From Mycocentrospora acerina (Eukaryota > Ascomycota > Dothideomycetes > Pleosporales): a stretch of DNA of 64,000 bases. The notes beneath the pieces were generated by a model, which was given only the letters and a program-made list of their open reading frames with translations, had not been told where the DNA came from and ran no database searches. Positions 58,516-64,000 of this stretch are shown piece by piece. Both the position numbers and the translations under genes were made by a program. Positions within the stretch are counted from its first letter, which is position 1. Each line of letters starts with the position of its first letter. The stretch covers positions 991,821-1,055,820 of the forward strand of contig JAKUHH010000108.1 in assembly GCA_022701365.1 (NCBI GenBank), given 5' to 3'.

Positions 58516-59273
58516 GGAGGACAGGGTTGATGATGTTTGGAGGGAGCAGATGGTGGCGGCTGCGCGAAGTTACTACGTATTAAATTTCCATTTACGCACA
58601 CCCACATAGCGTGCAAACCATGCGGCCAGCTCGCGAAATGTTTGCGTCAAAAGTTTTCCTCTGATTTCGTCCGTGAAGTGTGAAGACAAGTGGGAATCCT
58701 GCATCGTCGCCAAGACACCCCTGTCCAAGCCGCGTAGCCGGGAGCTCACGGCCACGATTGACGTAAAGCCAAAGTGTTCTCATCGGCCAATTTCCCAGCC
58801 AAGGTCTCTTCAACAGTCTTCCTCGCTGCTCGCTCGACACGTCTACTCCTTGCCAGCTTCTCGCTCACGCCTCGTTGAACCGCCCCGCGACCCAGAAGCC
58901 CTGCCTGCGCCAGCTTGCAAGCTCGTCTCTTATCGGCTTATCGGGCTTTGAACAACTTTCTCGGCGCACGTCTGTCTTACCTAGCTGTTCGGCATCGCGT
59001 GTCTTCAGTTCCTCTGCGTGTACCGGCAAGCGACGTCATTGCATACGCGGACCAAATTTGGAGCCCAGGCTGCTAGATCCGAACCAAGACCAACTCGCCG
59101 CACCAATTCCAGCGCACATAGTTGCCCTGCAGCCCGAAGGATTGGGGGACACTTGCACGTCACGAGCATCAGCCGCCATACACGCGACAGCATAAGCAGA
59201 GGGGTAACTCGGTCAATACAAGCACAGAGCGAGCCTGCCAACCCCAACGGCAGACACCTGCTTTCCCTCCACA
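58516..59273. other. Intergenic region between DRS1 and PIS1
   Basis: 758 bp between two plus-strand genes. Contains the PIS1 promoter and leader, with CCAAT near 58785. No supported gene. Confidence 0.5.
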
Positions 59274-60269
59274 ATGGTCGCAAAACTAAACGGCAACGGC
59301 ATTGCTGCCACGCCCCGGCTCCAGGAGGAAGATGGGGAGAACATCTTCATGTTCATCCCTAACATTATCGGTTAGTCTCTGCCTTTTATTCCTCCGTGTC
59401 TTGCATGTCTTCCATGTTCAAGCTAACAGGACGGCAGGGTACTCGCGCATCGTCCTCGCCCTCGCCTCGCTCTACTACATGCCCCTCCACCCCCGCACAT
59501 GCTCGCTCCTCTACAGCGTATCCTGCCTTCTCGATGCTCTCGATGGCTATGCAGCCCGTCGCTTTGAGCAGAGCACAAAGTTCGGCGCTGTCCTGGACAT
59601 GGTGACAGATAGGTGCACAACATCGTGTCTACTTGTCTTCCTGGCGCAGGCTTTCCCGCGCTGGAGCATCGTCTTCCAGGGCCTTATCTCGCTCGATTTG
59701 GCGAGCCACTACATTCACATGTTCGCTACACTGAGTATGGGTGGCAGTGACCAGAGCCATAAGAATGTAGACGAGAGCCGGAGCTGGATTCTGAAGATGT
59801 ATTATTCAAACAACGTATGTCCACTCACTACACAAAGCCACTGGGTTTGCAGGACATCAAGCTGACTCTCTCACAGAAAGTTCTTTTCACCTTCTGCGCC
59901 TTGAACGAGTTGTTCTTCATCGCCCTCTACCTGCTGTCCTTTTCATCGCCGCTCCTCTCCCCGACCCTCTTCTCAGCCCACAACAACCCCTCTTCTCTTG
60001 TACCCGGGACTCCTGCAGCTCCCAAGCCCTCCATGTTCTTTGCCAGCCCTTGGTCAGCGGGTGCCATGGAGATGGCTCGCGCAAACAAGATGGACTCGAC
60101 CATTCCATGGGTTCTGGCTATTGTCTCGTTCCCTGTCATGTTCGGCAAGCAGGTCATCAACATAGTGCAGTTGGTGAAAGCGAGCAAGTGGCTTGCTGAG
60201 GGGGATCGCGAGATGAGGAAGAAGGCGGGGCTGCCGAGGAACAAGGGTAGAGGAAAGAAGGTGCTGTAG
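59274..60269 (+). CDS. PIS1: Phosphatidylinositol synthase (CDP-DAG:inositol transferase)
   Basis: Predicted 288-residue ER membrane enzyme that makes phosphatidylinositol from CDP-diacylglycerol and myo-inositol. Exons: 59274-59370, 59438-59814, 59877-60269. The CDP-alcohol phosphotransferase signature D-x2-DG-x2-AR-x8-G-x3-D-x3-D is complete at 65-93 (DALDGYAARR ... FGAVLDMVTD). Start ENIFMFIPNIIGYSRIV, then DLASHYIHMFATL and WILKMYYSNNKVLFTFC are conserved in Pis1. Several membrane helices are seen, and the C-terminus is basic (KNKGRGKKVL type). The product is the lipid substrate for PIG-A, encoded 42 kb to the left, though linkage need not mean co-regulation. Confidence 0.95.
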
Positions 60270-60972
60270 ATTAGAAGGCCTCAGTGAATGGGCTGGTCAA
60301 ACACAACAAGATCGGCTCATGACGGATCTTGCAGCTAGGGAGTTGTTCCCACAGCTGGAAACCAGTCACGGTATTGCGCAGAAGTTTGATGGTGCAATTG
60401 CACCTTTCCAATATTGGAAAATTGCGCTGCCTTGAGATAGGCAGCACTAAACGGTGGACATGTGAGCGAGTTCAAGCCTCACTTATATTTTTCTTGGCAT
60501 TTCTTACTCATTTTGTAGTTACTTGCGTCTTTGTACGTCACTCTTCTTCGTTCGTTTGACATTGTTCTGTCCATTTTGTTGCGGATATATAGAGGGCGGC
60601 GGCACGAGTCCAAGAGCTACGGCTTTGAACATAATAACCAAATAATGATTTTAAATTCATTCTTGTTGTCATCAGTGGTTTCTTACTTTGTATTGCTACT
60701 CTTGCTTACCTTACGTCTAGCCTCAGGTATCCAGTTCCGAAACGCGCGAAGAGGTCAGTGTCAACTCCTTTACGGCAGCGGTTTCAACATCTCAGCCTGT
60801 CGGTTCTGTTACTCCAAACACGGCTCTAGCGACAACCGATTCTGGATTCTGACGCACCCGTCCTCGCGACTAGCTATGTCGAAATCTATCAACGCCATTG
60901 AAAGCAACGACGACAACCTCCCAGGCCAATCTCATCTACATCTCATTACCACGAAGCCAAACATAGCCCATC
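60270..60972. other. Intergenic region upstream of GPI-type protein A
   Basis: 703 bp. A TATA-like GATATATAG lies at 60584-60592, about 380 bp before the next start codon, leaving room for a long leader or a leader intron. No other feature supported. Confidence 0.5.
60584..60592 (+). promoter_or_regulatory. TATA-like site upstream of small secreted protein A
   Basis: GATATATAG, about 380 bp upstream of the ATG at 60973. Rather far for a core promoter unless the leader is long. Confidence 0.3.
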
Positions 60973-61590
60973 ATGCTAACCCGCATCGCTCTCCTCACCA
61001 CCGCTCTATGCGCAACCACCACTTTCGCCGACTTCATAATCATAACAAACATCCCTAACACAAACACCATGAGCACTGAAGACGTATGTTCTCCTCCGCC
61101 CATGCTTCCCTCCCTTCTCACCACCCTACCAACCCTGTCCTTCCAGATAATCATGCGCCTCCCCGCCCTCGCCGCCGAACTCGCCAATGTAATCCCCTCT
61201 GTTACTGAATCGCGCTACATTGCCGCTGCAACGTCTGCCTTTGCAGGTCTGCAGTCCTTTGCCGCGACGGCGACATATAGCATCCCCGCGGCGGTTACAG
61301 ATCCGGGGGATTTCGAAATCTTTACGAGTGTTCCCGCGTGGTATAGCGCATTGCCTCAGGGGGTCAGGACATTCTATGACGAGAGTATGAAGTTAGGCGC
61401 GGGGGTTGCGGGGGCTTTGGGGGATGGAACGGAGGGGAAGGAGGGTGTAGTAGGTGATGGGAAAGGGGGTGTTATTGGAAATGAGGAAAAAAGTGGGGAT
61501 AAGAATAGTGCTGTGAATGGGAAAGTACGAGGAGTTTCGAATTGGGGAATGGTGGTGCTTGGAGGGGTGATGGGGGTGGTGATGTTGTAA
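60973..61590 (+). CDS. Small secreted GPI-anchor-like protein, tandem copy A
   Basis: Predicted 184-residue protein of a family I do not recognise. Exons: 60973-61083 (111 bp) and 61147-61590. A signal peptide (MLTRIALLTTALCATTTFA) leads to DFIIITNIPN. The middle holds a conserved block PAAVTDPGDFEIFTSVPAWY followed by SALP. A Gly/Glu/Lys-rich spacer follows, then a polar stretch (NSAVNGKVRG) and a hydrophobic tail (WGMVVLGGVMGVVML) fit for a GPI-anchor signal. The intron is 63 bp, in frame and stop-free, so a one-exon 205-residue form cannot be excluded. The equal first-exon length in copy B favours splicing. Probably a cell-surface protein; function unknown. Confidence 0.72.
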   Translation: MLTRIALLTTALCATTTFADFIIITNIPNTNTMSTEDVCSPPPMLPSLLTTLPTLSFQIIMRLPALAAELANVIPSVTESRYIAAATSAFAGLQSFAATATYSIPAAVTDPGDFEIFTSVPAWYSALPQGVRTFYDESMKLGAGVAGALGDGTEGKEGVVGDGKGGVIGNEEKSGDKNSAVNGKVRGVSNWGMVVLGGVMGVVML

Positions 61591-62889
61591 ATGAGGAAGG
61601 AATGGTAGCTTGTACGAGCCCAAGCACGCACTGGTTGCGTAACGGTAGCTTTCGTGTGGTCTTTTGTTGCGACAATTGCATAAGATCAGCATTGCCACAA
61701 GTTCAACCACTGTTCTACGGTCTGGCAGTCCGTAACACACCTTGCTAGTGAGCTTTTGATTGAACACTAGAGTCAACACACAGCTTAAAAAATGTTCCTA
61801 TAATAGTCAGTCAACAACTAATTCTACTTTACTGTTTGTTTAACACCGGCTTAAGATTTGTAGATCTTGAACAGATCGTTGAACGAGCTGTGGCGAATGA
61901 TCTCCATGTCTTCAATAATTCTTGTGTAGATCACCCTCATAGCCACAGCCACAACCACAACTATCTAACCAACCAGCGTACATGCATTTGGCGCCTCTAA
62001 TCCAATCGCACACACAACACACAAATTTCGCCTTGTTCGCTTCTCCAAACACACATGCCCACTCACGTCATCCATCCATCCCTAGCCAACGGTGACGCAA
62101 GGCAATGCAAGAAATAAGAAACAAAAGCTTTAGCCAAAGTCTATTTCCTACCTTGAGTGGATCACTGAAGTCTTGGTTTTACGCCGGGGGGATGACTCGC
62201 AGGCGCCAAGTAGGCGGGTAGACATCATATGAGAGGGTCTGGTTTAACAGAGTGTGAGCACAGGGAAGAGTAGAAGAGCAGGGGAACCTGCAAAGGCATG
62301 GCCCAAAGAAGAAGAAAATAATAAACGCAGACAGACATGGCAAAGTAGGCTTGACGTCAAGTAAGTAATCCAATTCAATTCTCGCAGCGATCAATCCTAC
62401 CTCGGCACGCACACACACGCTTCACTACCCTAGTCATACTCGCGTGTGTTTACTGCCGGTATCCATTGTCGTCCAACCCTAGGCAGAGCACACCACTTCC
62501 CGTCCGAGACTGGCCAAATCCAATACATCGCGTTCCTGACGGACGGTACGGCGTCCAGGAACAAGCCCCACCGGTCAACTGGACGCGGGCTAGCGCGCCT
62601 GAAAATATAAAGCATGGTGTTGGGGGCCTGACGATAGTTAGGCGGCAAGGCCTTTTTTGGGGAGGTGGGAGGGTTTTCCATTGGGGGGAGTCAGAGGGAC
62701 GGGATGGGATGGGAGTAGGTATTTAAAGACAGGAGCGTAGCCTCGTTTTGAGGTATTTTCCCTGAGAGAAGATATAGACTTGTTGGAATTTTATTTCTTG
62801 AGATTGAAAACTATCGCGTCACCAACATTCCAACTTTTCACAAGCAACTTGCAAATCATAAACACACACATCCACACCGCTAGACCATC
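61591..62889. other. Intergenic region between the tandem small secreted genes
   Basis: About 1.3 kb with no supported gene. A TATA-like TATTTAAAG is at 62720-62728 before copy B. I see no remnant of a third copy. Confidence 0.5.
62720..62728 (+). promoter_or_regulatory. TATA-like box of small secreted protein B
   Basis: TATTTAAAG about 160 bp upstream of the ATG at 62890, a plausible core promoter position. Confidence 0.45.
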
Positions 62890-63525
62890 ATGCTCGTCAT
62901 CAAATCCGCACTCGCACTCGCGCTCCTCGCGCCCTCGGCCCTCGCCGGCTTCATCATCATCCAAACCACTTCATACATTACCGATGTCAACGCCGCACAG
63001 GTACACCTCCCTCCCTCGCCTCGCCTCACCTCACCTCTGCCCCTATCCATGAGGGAAAACAAAGCAGAATTCCTGCTAACAATCCATCCAGGCTAGCAGC
63101 ATCAAGCAAAAATTCGACGCTGCCGAGTCGAGCTACGCCGCTTCAGTGACGACAGGCAGCGCGTACAACCACGCGTGGGATGAGATCCGCGCGTACCAGT
63201 CCACAGGAAAGGAGAGTATGCCTGCTGCGGTGACGGCAACGGATAGAGTGGTTACGTATACCACTACGCCTGCTTGGTTAGTTTTATTCCCCCCCGCCTT
63301 GGTGGTGAAGATGGCAATGGACGTTTACTAACATAATGATGTAGGTACACTGCTCTGCCGAGCGATGTGAAGCAGTTCTTTGCCAGTGTGGCGACCAAGG
63401 AGCAGGAGCTTGCTGCTAGTGCTATCAAGGCTGTGAAGGGTGACGCGCCGAGGCCAACAGGGAGGGGCGTGTATGTTGGTGGTGCGATGGCGGCGGTGGT
63501 TGCGGGTGTGGCGGCTGTGTTGTAG
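62890..63525 (+). CDS. Small secreted GPI-anchor-like protein, tandem copy B
   Basis: Predicted 158-residue paralogue of the protein at 60973-61590. Exons: 62890-63000 (111 bp), 63092-63276, 63345-63525. Signal peptide MLVIKSALALALLAPSALA is followed by GFIIIQTTSY. The shared block is PAAVTATDRVVTYTTTPAWY followed by TALP, the same length as in copy A. The C-terminus has a small polar stretch (DAPRPTGRG) and a hydrophobic tail (GGAMAAVVAGVAAVL), as in GPI-anchored proteins. The second intron splits the Trp codon of PAWY, has a TACTAAC branch sequence, and has no counterpart in copy A. Function unknown; a cell wall or membrane surface place is inferred. Confidence 0.75.
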
Positions 63526-63861
63526 ATGGATGGATCCATGATAATAAATATTTTACGGACGGATACCCAGGGCGTTGGTTTGTGTTGGGCATGTTGTGTT
63601 GTGGTTTAATTAGTATATGACGAATGAATTGTTCATGATTGGATCGAGTTTCTGGTTGCCTGTGAGACGTATGACTTGCTTGTATGGAAACAGTTGAAGG
63701 GAATGTAAAGTTGGGTCTTGCGTCAGATGGTTGTTCAGAGATGGCACGGAGTAGAACGTCTGTTTGTAGATTCAGCACGCTGTATAAACATCTACATGCG
63801 CCATGACTTCGACAATCCTCTCGTTGGATCAACTCACTCCTCGTCCCAGTAATAACTATAC
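63526..63861. other. Intergenic region after copy B
   Basis: 336 bp, nothing recognised beyond an AT-rich 3' region at 63540-63560. Confidence 0.5.
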
Positions 63862-64000
63862 ATGTCTAACCCCCGCATTTCATCTGAGTACTTCCTCCCG
63901 GGTGTCTCCCCCGCGGCGCCGGTACAAACAATTAACGGTAAGAAATGCTCTGCACCGCCCCTAGGATGCATCTGCCAGGCATTCGGCCAGTTCCGCCAGC
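63862..64000 (+). CDS. Possible 5' end of a further gene (partial)
   Basis: An ATG at 63862 opens a frame that runs to the window edge without a stop (46 codons, starting MSNPRISSEYFLPGVSP). A GTAAGA donor-like site at 63937 could end a first exon. There is no family resemblance, so this is only a candidate gene start. Confidence 0.25.
   Translation, partial: MSNPRISSEYFLPGVSPAAPVQTINGKKCSAPPLGCICQAFGQFRQ

Noticed and set aside
60455..60490. B-box-like GAGTTCAAGCCTC followed by a T run
   Set aside because: No A box or acceptor stem upstream, and the T-arm has a mismatch. Not supportable as a tRNA.
1..64000. CRISPR arrays, bacterial operons, ribosome binding sites, prophage or secondary-metabolite cluster
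   Set aside because: The genes are eukaryotic and intron-bearing. I saw no regularly spaced repeats, polyketide or peptide synthetase genes, or integrase/transposase frames.

Overview
The window is nuclear DNA from a filamentous ascomycete (Pezizomycotina). Genes lie on both strands, are mostly broken by 44-80 bp introns with GT..AG ends, and encode fungal families: a Pbs2-type MAP kinase kinase, a HET-domain protein, a LAMMER kinase, a secreted pepsin-like protease and a DUF3455 protein. Gene content and style resemble Dothideomycetes (Pleosporales), but that placement is inference. There is no bacterial, plasmid, phage or CRISPR signal and no recognisable intact transposon. One assembly gap of 208 N (9655-9862) sits inside a CT microsatellite.

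Layout. 1-8.3 kb: 5' part of a LAMMER kinase (-), a class-III aminotransferase (-) and SRP19/Sec65 (+), separated by simple-sequence-rich spacers. 8.3-20 kb: a gene-poor stretch with the gap, then an aspartic protease (-), the DEAD-box helicase Dbp6 (-) divergent from the GPI-anchor enzyme PIG-A/Gpi3 (+), and a DUF3455 secreted protein (-). 21.7-32 kb: a Golgi CASP/Coy1 protein (-) divergent from a CORVET Vps3-like protein (+), then choline kinase (-). 32-41 kb: an auxin-efflux-carrier-family membrane protein (-) divergent from the Pbs2-like MAPKK (+), then Sec63 (+). 41-50 kb: a HET-domain protein with two C-terminal membrane segments (-), a MATE transporter (-), a flavin-reductase-like protein (-) and an alpha/beta hydrolase of the homoserine acetyltransferase family (+). 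50-64 kb: a 2H phosphoesterase (-), poly(A) polymerase (+), an RBR-type ubiquitin ligase (-), the DEAD-box helicase Drs1 (+), phosphatidylinositol synthase (+), and two small secreted GPI-anchor-like proteins in tandem (+) that look like diverged paralogues. A possible new gene starts at the right edge.

How genes relate. Most are unlinked housekeeping genes. Some share a theme: ER targeting and translocation (SRP19, Sec63), ribosome biogenesis (Dbp6, Drs1), Golgi/endosome traffic (CASP, Vps3, back to back over 420 bp), and lipid/GPI synthesis (choline kinase, PI synthase, PIG-A). Exon boundaries were deduced by eye from reading frame, GT/AG sites and family conservation. Nearly all models close to a whole number of codons, which supports them, but none was checked against transcripts.

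The best candidate for something undescribed is the tandem pair at 60973-61590 and 62890-63525. Both have a signal peptide, a first exon of exactly 111 bp, a shared PAAVT...PAWY-x-ALP block of identical length, and a hydrophobic GPI-type tail.
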